A stretch of DNA of 64,000 nucleotides from Trametes villosa (Eukaryota; Basidiomycota; Agaricomycetes; Polyporales; Polyporaceae), in NCBI GenBank assembly GCA_002964805.2, contig PUDQ02000032.1, positions 186,001 to 250,000 of the forward strand, written 5' to 3'. Within the stretch, counting starts at the first letter, position 1; the number at the start of each line of letters is the position of its first letter. This document shows, piece by piece, positions 34,186 to 42,962 of this stretch. The notes below the pieces were generated by a model, which saw only the letters and a list, made by a program, of their open reading frames with translations, ran no database searches and was not told where the DNA came from. A program made the translations under genes and the position numbers.

Positions 34186-35354
34186 TTACGCCTCAGTCTT
34201 CAATACCGGCGCACCCTCGCTCTTCAGCCCAAACCACACCGGGATCTGCTCCCAGGCCTCCTGCCGCGCCTTCGCCACGCTCGCCGCAAAGTCCTCCTTG
34301 CACGACGCGCAGATCCGCAGCCCGCACTGCTTCGTCCCGTCCGAGAAGTCCGTGCGCGAGAGCATCTCGACCGCCTGCGAGAGCGAGAAGAGCGGGTCCG
34401 CGTCGCGCCCGCTCGCGATCCCGCTCACGCTCCGGAGCAGGTTCAGCATGATGAAGTAGTACGACTCGCGGCAGTGGTGCCCGCCCGCGTGCGCGCGGTT
34501 CGCGCACCCCGCGGAGATCGCGCGCCCGGCCAGCTCGCGCTCGATGAAGCGCGCCAGGAACCGCTGGCTCGTCTCGCGCCCGACGAACGTCGCGCCGAGA
34601 TCGCCGCGCGTGAGCCGAAGAGCGTCCGCGGGCCCGCTCGCGCCGCCTGCGCGTGCCTTGAACTTGGCGAGCGTGGAGGGGAGGAGGTGCGGCATGTTCG
34701 TCGCGCCGGCGGCGATCTTGCGCGGGCCGTAGCGCGACAAGTCGTAGAAGGCGGAGGCGAGGATCTCTTCGAGGTTGAGCTCCTCGGCGAGTTGGATGAC
34801 GAGGATGGGGTGCGCGTAGTGTTCGCGTGGGTTGTACTTCCCGTCGACGGTGGCTTGCTGTTCGCGCTTGTCCCAGCCGAGAAGGGTCGTCGGCCAGTCA
34901 GCCTCGAGGCGGATGAGGCAGCGTTGGCGGAGATGTTCGATGAGGTACTTGTTGGACAGCCGCAGCACCGCAGAGACGGAGCAGAAGTCTCCCGCAGTGG
35001 GTTTGGTGAAGTACCTGTGTGACGTCTTAGTGTTGTACAGCAGTGCAAGTAACGCGATTTCAAAACTCACAGTCCGTCGTACAGTGCCCTCAAGAGGTGG
35101 AGGACGTCGGAAGGGTCGTCGTAGAGTTCGACCCACGGGCAGCCGTCGATCAGGCCCTGGCCCCCTTCCTCGGCAGCGGGTTGCGGCAGCGAAAACATGT
35201 CATGGAAGACGTCGGAGTGGCGCACGAGCTGCCCGCGGTGGACCTTGAATGCGACGTTCCCGGCGAAGAGGACGATGTTGCCGTCGGCGAACCAGAAGTC
35301 GGTGGTCGTGTAGTTGCGGAGCGCGGGCGCAGCGTAGGTGGCGGGAGAGGACAT
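34186..35354 (-). CDS. BTB/POZ domain protein of the agaricomycete type
   Basis: Two exons (35354-35071 and 35014-34186) with a 56-nt intron encode 370 residues. The N-terminal BTB fold is clear: TDFWFADGNIVLFAGNVAFK, VHRGQLVRHSDVFHDMFSLP, VELYDDPSDVLHLLRALYDG and YFTKPTAGDFCSVSAVLRLS with NKYLIEHLRQRCLIRLEADWP. The remaining 200 residues hold cysteines near the end (HHCRESYYF, QCGLRICASCKEDF) that could bind zinc. Proteins of this form are greatly expanded in mushroom-forming fungi. Some BTB proteins are CUL3 adaptors, but no fungal member of this subgroup has a role I can state. Single-copy here. Confidence 0.88.
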
Positions 35355-35701
35355 CCTAGAGAGCGAGAGCGGGGCAAAGGTGGAGCGGGTGAAAGCAATA
35401 GACGAGGGGCGGGGTAAGGGGAGGGGAGAGGCGAGTGCGCAGGCTATATCGCGCGTGAATTCGAGTGCGGACTACTGTTCGCCTCTACTCGCGAGAAGCG
35501 GGCGACCGATCTTGAGAAGTTGAGAAGCGGCGGACACCGGTCGTAATGCGCCGGTATTACGATACAAACCGGGAAAGTCGTTACGGTCATGTCAGGGTAC
35601 CCATAACATACAACAGACGCCTCCTCATGCACAGTGGCCGGAGAAGGCACATAGGCCATAATGCACTACACAGCCAGATCACAGAGTTCGAGTCGTGAAA
35701 G

Positions 35702-37423
35702 TCATTGTGATGGGGGATGCGAATGGTGGCTGGGCACTTGCGAGGCAGGTAGCCCAGGTGGAGGCGGATTCGGCGAGCCAGGGAGATGCGCGGCAGGAGG
35801 GGGAGAGGGGATCAATCCCGGCGGAGGGCCAGCCATCATATACACCGGAACAGCCTGAGCAACCTCGCGCCTGCGAGACGACGACGACGACGATCCAGGA
35901 GAGTCGGTGAGCGGCCGGCCGGGCGCGGGGGCCGTCATCGGCGACTGATAGACGTACAGCGGCTGCGGCGGGGAGAAGTAGTAGCTGTACGACACGCCCT
36001 GCTGGCCCTGGCCGTGCGAGGACATGCCCGGGGACGGCATGAGCCCGGGCGAGGTGACGAAGCTCGCGGGCGTGCGCCCGTCGTGCGCGATCGCGATGCC
36101 GTCCTCGCTGCGGAGGCGGCGCGGCGCGGGCCGCGCGGAGCCCAGCAGGTCGATGTCCTGGTGCTGCACGGCCGAGTACCACGAGCCGGCCTGCTTCGCC
36201 TTCCCGACGCGCGCGCGCGGCGAGGCCGCGGGCAGGTAGTCGAGCGCGACGCGCGAGGACGTCCAGGGCAGCGCCGCGAGCTCGTGCACGAAGTCCTTCA
36301 CGCGTGTGACGTGCGCGCTGAACGAGTCGTCCGGCGCCGCGAAGCGCACGGGCGAGTCCATCTTCGCGTAGTCGCTCGCCGGGTGCGGGCTCACGAGCAC
36401 GGGGGACATGGGCGGTGTTGTGAGGATGCGGGGCGGGCTGGTGGGGCGCACGGCTGAGTGCGAGTGTGGGTTGGATTGGGAGCTGTGGCGGTGCGCCGAG
36501 CGTACACCGCTTTGAGGGCGACTGGGGTTGGCGTACGAGACTTGGGAGGTCGACCGGGGGCTCATGGGCATCCCAACGCCCTCAACGTGCAGGACGCTTG
36601 CGGGGTCGGTGACCGTTACTCCTGGATCGTCGTAGGCTGGAAGGTAATGTGACTGGCCTGCAGCCTGTTCCGTCCCGGGCGCTCCCTTCCTCGTCGACTT
36701 GCGGTCATTCAGGTGACTTTTGACCATTGCCTTGGGGATCTTGCGAAGCTGAGCGACAAACCCGCCTACGAAAGTGCTCTTCTTCTTCGGCGCTGGTTCG
36801 TCCACCGCTATCGGGTCGTAGAAGGAGTCGTGCACCTGCTGAGCGTGAGGCTCTGGGCCCCGCTGGTCGTACTGGTAGCCCTGTTGCCGCTGGTCGTATT
36901 GCTGGTGTCCTTGTCCCTGAGGCTGCTGCTCGTAGCCGTGCCCTTGAGACTCGTAATCCGGGGCCATCTGCGCAGGCCCGTTCGGGTAACCCCCGTACTC
37001 GTACGCATCTTCGGCGCTCGCCGCCCCAATCGTCATCCTCTCCGTCTCCGGGTCCCACTCTTCAGGCTCTGCCTCGGCGGGGCCGCTCCTGTACGACCGC
37101 GGCGGTTCGTCTCCAAGCTCGGACGGCGGTGGGTACTGCGGGCGGAACTCCGACATGCCAGACATGACGGTGCCCCTCGAAGGCGGTGGGGAGGGCGCAG
37201 GAAGCGGCCGCGAGCCCGTCGTCGAGGGCGGGCCTGCGAATGGGGGCGGGGACAGGATACCATTGGAGACCCAGCTCGGGTTCGATGGTCGGCTATACCG
37301 CGGCGCCCTGCGGCCTGCTGTCGACGGTGGATACCCGCTCTGAGGCCGCCCCTGGAGAGATTCGGGATAGAAGCTGTTGTGTGGAGTGTCCCTGTACGCT
37401 CCGGAGTCGTTGTAGTCGGACAT
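35702..37423 (-). CDS. Disordered Pro/Ser/Gln-rich protein of unknown function
   Basis: This is a single open frame of 573 residues from the start at 37423 to the stop at 35702, with no intron needed. It is largely low complexity: Pro/Ser-rich N-terminus, a Gln/Tyr/Gly-rich stretch (EQQPQGQGHQQYDQRQQGYQ, about residues 165-190) and a Pro/Ser tail. Two short segments look folded and conserved: KKKSTFVGGFVAQLRKIPKA (about residue 215) and a helix VKDFVHELAALPWTSSRVAL (about residue 380). The codon bias and unbroken length make it a real gene. I do not recognise the family. The basic-amphipathic KKKSTFVGGF segment could touch membrane or nucleic acid, which is inference only. Confidence 0.75.
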   Translation of the reverse strand: MSDYNDSGAYRDTPHNSFYPESLQGRPQSGYPPSTAGRRAPRYSRPSNPSWVSNGILSPPPFAGPPSTTGSRPLPAPSPPPSRGTVMSGMSEFRPQYPPPSELGDEPPRSYRSGPAEAEPEEWDPETERMTIGAASAEDAYEYGGYPNGPAQMAPDYESQGHGYEQQPQGQGHQQYDQRQQGYQYDQRGPEPHAQQVHDSFYDPIAVDEPAPKKKSTFVGGFVAQLRKIPKAMVKSHLNDRKSTRKGAPGTEQAAGQSHYLPAYDDPGVTVTDPASVLHVEGVGMPMSPRSTSQVSYANPSRPQSGVRSAHRHSSQSNPHSHSAVRPTSPPRILTTPPMSPVLVSPHPASDYAKMDSPVRFAAPDDSFSAHVTRVKDFVHELAALPWTSSRVALDYLPAASPRARVGKAKQAGSWYSAVQHQDIDLLGSARPAPRRLRSEDGIAIAHDGRTPASFVTSPGLMPSPGMSSHGQGQQGVSYSYYFSPPQPLYVYQSPMTAPAPGRPLTDSPGSSSSSSRRREVAQAVPVYMMAGPPPGLIPSPPPAAHLPGSPNPPPPGLPASQVPSHHSHPPSQ

Positions 37424-37781
37424 GGTGGCGAGAAGGCAAATCGCTCAGCGCAGCGCGAATAGGCTGGTGCTGGCGTATACCCGGAGGCTCTAGAATAGCC
37501 CCGCGCCACGAGGTCACAACGAGGACGGCTGCGATTAATCTCTGGAGCGGGTGGTTTTATGAATAAAAACACAGCTGAACTGCCGGTAATACAGCAGGCA
37601 CTCACCGCCTTAGAGTTACAGCACTTTACAAGCCGTAAGCCTTGCTGTTCGACATGGTGCAGGTTCATGACATGATGGCGGTTATCAGGAACTGTGAGGC
37701 CGAGAACACATGCATGGCAAATGCATGCACGGTCCGAAAGGGTGGGAGGCAAGGTTGGTGGTGAACTGACGAAAAAGGTAG
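37424..37781. other. Intergenic region
   Basis: Promoter side of the disordered-protein gene; nothing else is seen up to the tRNA-Pro. Confidence 0.45.
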
Positions 37782-37867
37782 GGCCCAACCGGGAATTGAA
37801 CCCGGGACCTCGCGCAATCACACCGGAACGGCCCGAAGCGCGAATCATACTACTAGACCATTGGGCC
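37782..37867 (-). tRNA. tRNA-Pro(CGG) with intron
   Basis: The minus strand reads GGCCCAATGGTCTAGTAG... with acceptor GGCCCAA/TTGGGCC, T-arm CCCGGGTTCAATTCCCGG and anticodon stem CGCGC/GCGCG. The loop is TT-CGG-G followed by an intron of about 15 nt (CCGTTCCGGTGTGAT) at the standard site after position 37. Total 86 nt, about 71 nt after splicing. Codon read: CCG. Confidence 0.9.
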
Positions 37868-38270
37868 ATACGGGTTGTGTTCCCCGTAGCATCCATCGCG
37901 CGTGGTATACCAAGTATAGCCTTCTATCCCGGCATACAACTTCCGGCTCACCTCGGAACCTACTTGGTGGGGTCTTTTTTGAAACAATGGGGTGGGGCGA
38001 TGGTGTGGGGACGTCTGGAGGCGCCGCAAATACCGTGCGGCGGTGTGTAGTAGGCGCGCAAAACGCTACATGGTGCAAGTGGCTGTGCCCGGCATGCCGC
38101 CACAGACGATGCTAAGTACTCACTTATACTTACCATTAGGAAGCTCCGCTTGAGTTGTACACGACCCATCAACTACAGTCAAAGTTCCGGACTATTTCTG
38201 CGCGCCTGTTGGTATCTTGTAGACCCGTAGCTACCTACGAGTAGGATACTGGCAAGAACATCTAACTCAA
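37868..38270. other. Spacer between two tRNA genes
   Basis: No gene, repeat or motif is recognised in this stretch. Confidence 0.4.
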
Positions 38271-38373
38271 GGCGAGATGGCCGAGCGGTCTAAGGCGCCA
38301 GACTAAGGAGTTCTCACATCGAGTGCTGCGATATCTGGTCCGAAAGGGCGTGGGTTCGAATCCCACTCTCGTC
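38271..38373 (+). tRNA. tRNA-Leu(AAG) with intron, copy 3
   Basis: A 103-nt gene whose mature part equals the copies at 20.2 and 20.5 kb. Its intron differs at three to four bases (CATCGAGTGCTGCGAT against CATAGAGTGCTACGAC), and its flanks are unrelated apart from CAAGG just before the 5' end. T-rich sequence (TGTTTTGTTTT) follows. Confidence 0.92.
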
Positions 38374-39250
38374 AAGCTGTTTTGTTTTGCACCCTTTCAA
38401 TACCGTACTGGCGTCCAGATTTCATTTTCCGACGTCTGCTCTAAGGACATCATACTGTATTGAACTGCGAACGTTCAGAGTACAGATAGCACCCGGGCCG
38501 CGGGTAAATAAGCAGGTGCATGTCAGCACCCACAGCATGCCTGTAGTCTTTGTCAGATGAATGTCACTGGCTGTACGTTCTCTCACAAGGTTGCCATGTC
38601 GAAAGACCACTGGCGTTGAGTAGCTCGGATCTGATCAGACACCGGAGATCTTCGCGGTCTGGAATCTGCCGAGCCGATCGATTTCATCTCGATCCTTACG
38701 GCGAACGTGCCTGATGGTTTTGTGGGGTGCACGCAGAGTCCTCTCCTCCTCCACTCGTGCGGTCCTCACAGCCTCCCATGACCAACGGCAACCAAAGCTT
38801 GATAAGCTGGGCTCGTAGCGGCCGCCGTGCTCTCGCCGTTTTCGTTCCCATGATATGTCTTCAATGCAAACGCCATTGCGCTCTGGGAGGTCAGAATCGC
38901 GAGTTCAAGGACGCTGTTGCTTCAAGCGATGGCAGCCATGCATAATCATACCTTCAGGACGCCGCGATGGCGAACTACCGTACGATCGCAACCTCGGTTG
39001 GTGACGAGATGGTGCTGACGCGATCGACGCCAGATTATCAAGCACGGGGCAAGATACCGCGGGCTGGGGCACCGCATGGAAAAACCGTTCCATCCCAGGC
39101 AAGTGAGAAACAAGAAAGGTGCAACAAACCATATGCGCGACTGTATGCAGCGTAGGAAGGGAAGCGGCACCTGCGATGGTCGCAGACCCTTCGCGCGCCT
39201 TCGATGAGCAGCTGCCAGATGCAGCCCCGCGCGAATCCAGGACATCGATC
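38374..39250. other. Intergenic region
   Basis: No coding frame with domain or splice support. This is the upstream region of GST2. Confidence 0.45.
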
Positions 39251-39259
39251 GATATAAGG
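39251..39259 (+). promoter_or_regulatory. TATA-like box of GST2
   Basis: GATATAAGG lies 91 bp upstream of the start codon, at about the same distance as the TATA box of GST1. The leaders that follow (CACTCACAACCTCCAGCCACC) are similarly C/A-rich. Confidence 0.5.
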
Positions 39260-39349
39260 CGGACGCGATCGCGGGGAGTCTGCAGCCAGCCACTCCCTCT
39301 CACTCACAACCTCCAGCCACCCTCAGCCACCCTCAGCATCTGATCCACC

Positions 39350-40166
39350 ATGGTCCTCACTCTCCACGGCAACCCCCACTCGACGTGCACGCAGCGCGTG
39401 AAGACGGTGCTCGAGGAGCTCAGCGTGCCGTACGAGTTCGTGAGCGTCGACTTCGCCAAGGGCGAGCACAAGGCGCCCGCGTTCGTCGCGGTGCAGCCGT
39501 TTGGCCAGGTCCCGTACATCGACGACGACGGCTTCAAGCTGTACGAGAGCCGCGCGATCGCGCGCTACATCGCGCTCAAGTACGGCGGCGTCGGCAAGCT
39601 CATCCCCGCCGCGAGCGACGTGCAGAAGACCGCGCTCTTCGAGCAGGCGGCCAGCGTCGAGATCAGCAACTTCGACCCGTCCGCGTCCGGCCTCGCGTTC
39701 GAGAACATCTTTAAGGGGTGCGCATAGTCTGCGCGTTGTCTACCTCTGAGATTTTTACTTACTGCGATTTCCGTGCCCTTAGCTTCCACGGTGGCAAGCC
39801 TGACCCCGCGACCGTGGAGCGCCTCACGACCACCCTCGAGGGCAAGTTGGCTGCGTACGACGTGATCCTCGGCAAGACCAAGTACCTCGCCGGTGATGTA
39901 CGTATCTAGACTTTCGTGTGCAGATCACGCACTGACTCGTGACGGTATTACAGGAGCTCACCCTCGCCGATCTGTTCCACCTCCCCTACGGTGCCCTCCT
40001 CGAGAAGCAGAGCATCGACTTCCTCGTCTCCGGCCGGTGGCCGAACGTAACCCGGTAAGCATCCCGCCTCAATTATCTCGTGGAATGTGTCTGACGGAGT
40101 ACTATCATCAGCTGGTGGAAGGACATCTCCTCCCGCGCGTCGTGGAAGAAGGTCACCGGTGCCTAA
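39350..40166 (+). CDS. Glutathione S-transferase, phi/theta-like fungal class (GST2)
   Basis: Four exons (39350-39717, 39783-39897, 39954-40054, 40112-40166) of exactly the same lengths as GST1 encode 212 residues. The N-terminal domain starts MVLTLHGNPHSTCTQRVKTV and has QVPYIDDDGFKLYESRAIAR. The C-terminal half (EGKLAAYDVILGKTKYLAGD, ELTLADLFHLPYGALLE, SGRWPNVTRWWKDISSR) is nearly the same as GST1. The intron positions and phases are identical, so the pair arose by gene duplication, after which a thiolase, a BTB gene, the disordered-protein gene and tRNAs lie between them. The Ser of the active-site loop (PHSTCTQR) is kept. Substrate range may differ from GST1 given changes near residues 8-45 and at 105-115. 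Confidence 0.93.
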
Positions 40167-40753
40167 GCGCCGATGGTCATGCGAACAGGCTGAACGTCAC
40201 CTACCCTTGTGTGTACTTGTAGCTCGTGTGAGCAATTTGAAGGACTGTATGCCTTTCTGTGCTTGGCGGGAGACGTCAGACCTGCTTGGGGAGTCCCTTG
40301 CTAGGGCTTGGCCGCTCAGTGACAGCTACGAGACACAGTCTGCAGATATAGCAAGTGGATGAGTACTGGTTTTTCAGGTTATCGCTGAACGTCGTGAAGT
40401 GTCAAGCGTTCGATGTATCTATTACCCGAGATCTGGGGCGCACGTAGCGCCGGCATTGTCCGGCGCATCGGAGTCACCGCCACCTACAGCGTTCAACGTT
40501 GGTTAACGTCAACAACACTGCACACCTTCTTCTCCGAGAGGCTTGAGGACTACCGTCAACGCCCTTTCGCTTTGTCTACACGGAACAGACTCGCCTTCAA
40601 CGTTAAACGCAGATGATGCACGCTTCAGTGAGACTACGATAAACACCATACATATGGGACCAGGCTAGTAAGTTCGGCCACATCAATTTCATGCGCCGGT
40701 CAAGGTCACAACCCGGCCCATATACTCCGTTCAATAACGCGGGGTGGGGCTCG
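40167..40753. other. Intergenic region with a diverged dispersed repeat
   Basis: This is the 3' flank of GST2 and the left insertion border of the LTR element. It contains one copy of the dispersed repeat that is also found after the invertase gene. No gene is supported. Confidence 0.5.
40394..40484 (+). repeat. Dispersed repeat, copy 1
   Basis: This copy shares CGTGA(A/G)G(T/C)GTC, then CCGGCATTGTCCG and GAGTCACCGCCACC, with 44771-44875 in the same order and orientation, with substitutions and small gaps between. It is an old duplication of about 90-105 bp of unknown type. Confidence 0.6.
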
Positions 40754-40874
40754 TGTAGTGAAAGCAACCGAGCGACGCTCGAGGTCGTGGTGGAGAAGAG
40801 GATACAGCCGTGGGAATATGTATGTACAGGCGTGCCGGACTATGTACGAGCTCCCGAAGACTACTATCACAACA
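40754..40874 (-). repeat. 3' LTR of the TRIM-like element
   Basis: This 121-bp direct repeat is identical base for base to 42390-42510. On the plus strand it starts TGTAGTGAAAGC and ends ACTATCACAACA. It is preceded by target-site copy GCTCG at 40749-40753. Confidence 0.93.
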
Positions 40875-41957
40875 TCCCCCCGTAGTCGAGGGAGCCAGAT
40901 AACCGTGACAGCCCCTACAACAGCTCCGAGCAGCCCAACGTCGCCGTCGTCCCGCCGGCATCCAGGTTTCTGAGCGTGGGTCCGGGATTCGGCCCGGTGC
41001 CAGAGAGGAGATGGTGACGAGGAATCGAGTGAGTGGGCGGAAAGTAGACTCAGAGGACGGTCGAGTGACCAGACAAGATGATCGTAGTGGAGCCACCTCT
41101 GCGTTTGTGAATGCGTATTGTCCAAACGGAGGTGCGGGTGCGTTCAACGAAGAACTGGTGTTCGGAGACTCTTCAGCTCGGCCCGGCCCAGTGTGTACGC
41201 CAGCGTTCCTTGCCCAAAGCGGTGTTCGCGGTGCATCCTGCGCGAGAGGGCTGATCGGGAGAGGGACAGGATTGCCGGAGTGTCACCCAGATACAGTGCG
41301 GACGCTCCACCCAGAACGGATGTATGCGTGTACCTGGCAGCGGGAGCGGGGTGTATGCGTAAATCAGAGTCGGTGCTTCGCCTAGGACAGGTTATATGCA
41401 TGTCATTTGGTGAGAGCTGGGCCCCAGAGGATTCCGAGTGGTAATGAGTGCAGGCAAAGGCGGTGAGGGCGAGACCAAGACAGGGCGGCGGACAGGAACT
41501 TGGAGGAGGGATATCGCAACAAGGAGGAAAAGGCAGAACGGGGCGTCCCCCGTGATGTTGTTTGGGAAAGCCGAAGGGCGTAGGCGTGAGAGTTGCCGTG
41601 ATTGTTGAGTGTGAGGGAAGAGCGTGCCCCAGTGGACTCTGACCAGATTGCATGTGTACTAGCCGTAGTGTCGTATGATGGAGCGTGCCCGAACGCCTCG
41701 GTCGTGAATGTTGTGAGTCCAAGAGTGGGTGTATGCGCAGAGTTGGTCCGAGCGTAGCGGCCCACCGGAAGAGGCGTCGTGTCTGAGTGTAGCGGGGAAG
41801 CGCGGGTCTCCGAGGGTAGCGCAGAGGTGCCGTGCGTGCCCGAAAGCGACGACATTCCAAGCGGGATGTACAGGTGTTGATCATGGTGTCTTGAGGTGGA
41901 GCGTGCTGGTCTCAGAGGCGTGTTGTAGAGTCGTGGTAGTTGTACAGGAAGACCAGG

Positions 41958-42122
41958 GTCGTGATTGTCGTAGGTGCCAGGTGTATGCGCCTTGTCGTGG
42001 TAGAGCGTGCCCCGCCTGGGGCCCGAGACTCGAGTCGTGATTGTCATGAGCGCGGGGTGTATGCGCCGTGTTGTACATGCCGAGCGTACCCCGCCTGGGG
42101 TTCAAGTCGTGATCGTCGTAAG
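41958..42122 (+). repeat. Minisatellite inside the TRIM-like element
   Basis: Units begin GTCGTGATTGTC at 41958 and 42034 and GTCGTGATCGTC at 42106 (periods 76 and 72 bp). Each full unit contains GTGTATGCGCC and CCCGCCTGGGG. More decayed units with GTGTATGCGC and AGCGTGCCC words extend left to about 41580. Confidence 0.75.
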
Positions 42123-42374
42123 TTCGCGATTTCGTGCTGGAATTAACCGGTCCAGGCCCCCGGCCCAAGTGTCATCACCAAAGCGGCCGTGCACTGCCGT
42201 TCAGTGAAGCCCTTTTCGCTGGAAAGACCTCGCCTCGACGTCCGGCTATGGAGAGCAGGAGGGCGCGCGCGGCCCAGACGTGCGGGGAGTCTTCTCGAGA
42301 GTGGCGGCAAGCCCTCGGCGCGATGTGCATGCGGAGTAAGCGCCGTCGATGTCGCCAGAGGTTAGATAGCGCGA

Positions 42375-42389
42375 GCAGGGCTCATAACC
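42375..42389 (-). other. Primer-binding site, half tRNA-iMet type
   Basis: On the plus strand this is GCAGGGCTCATAACC, which reads as the anticodon arm of an initiator methionine tRNA (anticodon CAT in GGGCTCATAACC). It directly abuts the 5' LTR at 42390, so a cleaved 5' half of the tRNA could prime minus-strand DNA synthesis. Confidence 0.75.
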
Positions 42390-42510
42390 TGTAGTGAAAG
42401 CAACCGAGCGACGCTCGAGGTCGTGGTGGAGAAGAGGATACAGCCGTGGGAATATGTATGTACAGGCGTGCCGGACTATGTACGAGCTCCCGAAGACTAC
42501 TATCACAACA
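42390..42510 (-). repeat. 5' LTR of the TRIM-like element
   Basis: This is the identical partner of 40754-40874, followed by target-site copy GCTCG at 42511-42515. In element orientation it begins TGTTGTG and ends CACTACA. Confidence 0.93.
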
Positions 42511-42962
42511 GCTCGTACGGTCTTACACCTCTGTGAGTGACTCGTATGCAGATATCTCATCTGTCCAGTTACCTTGTTGTGCTCGCTGACTGAAGTTACA
42601 GGCCCTGGTTAGCGAGTCGCATCTGCGACGAGGCGAGATGTAACGACATACAGAACGGCCTCGAAACCTGCTTCCCAGGGAACTGTTACTTCCCAGTATG
42701 TGAAGTTCAAGTCGGGACGAAGGTTTGACGTCTGGGATCTGATCATGCTTTTGACAGCGCCCCGATGGCGCTCGACCGTCGTACATAACGCAGGCCAGTA
42801 CTGCATTGCCTCGTCACGTAGGTCATCGCCCTCCCCCCTCGAGTAGACCACCCTCGTCTGCCTGAAGGAGACAACATTGCCACTGGCGACTCGCGATTGA
42901 ATCCCACATACACGCGGCGTTTCTGGCAGGAAATATCGACCACCTGCTCCCCTACCGCCGAA
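42511..42962. promoter_or_regulatory. Promoter region of the invertase gene, bordered by the LTR element
   Basis: Only 452 bp separate the 5' LTR of the minus-strand element from the start codon of the plus-strand invertase gene. No clear TATA box is seen. The element's own promoter would point away from the gene. Confidence 0.4.

Larger units (their letters stand above)
40754..42510 (-). mobile_element. Non-autonomous Ty1/copia-type LTR element (TRIM-like), complete
   Basis: The element is 1,757 bp, flanked by the 5-bp direct repeat GCTCG (40749-40753 and 42511-42515). Its two 121-bp LTRs are identical and have TG...CA ends. Read on the minus strand, the LTR starts TGTTGTGATAGTAG. The base after the right-hand (5') LTR begins a primer site, GGTTATGAGCCCTGC (42389-42375), complementary to the anticodon arm of initiator tRNA-Met, as in the half-tRNA priming of copia-like elements. 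A polypurine tract GGGGGGA (40881-40875) abuts the left-hand (3') LTR. The 1,515-bp interior has no gag, protease, integrase or reverse transcriptase. Its minus-strand frames (246 and 214 codons) are low-complexity and overlap a minisatellite. The element must have been moved by proteins of another copy. Identical LTRs mean a recent insertion. Confidence 0.9.

Noticed and set aside
41144..42047. Minus-strand frames of 246 and 214 codons within the LTR element as a possible gag
   Set aside because: They overlap each other, run through the minisatellite, and show no zinc knuckle, protease or polymerase motif.
40754..42510. Two direct repeats as a simple segmental duplication
   Set aside because: The TG...CA ends, flanking GCTCG copies, primer site and polypurine tract identify an LTR insertion instead.
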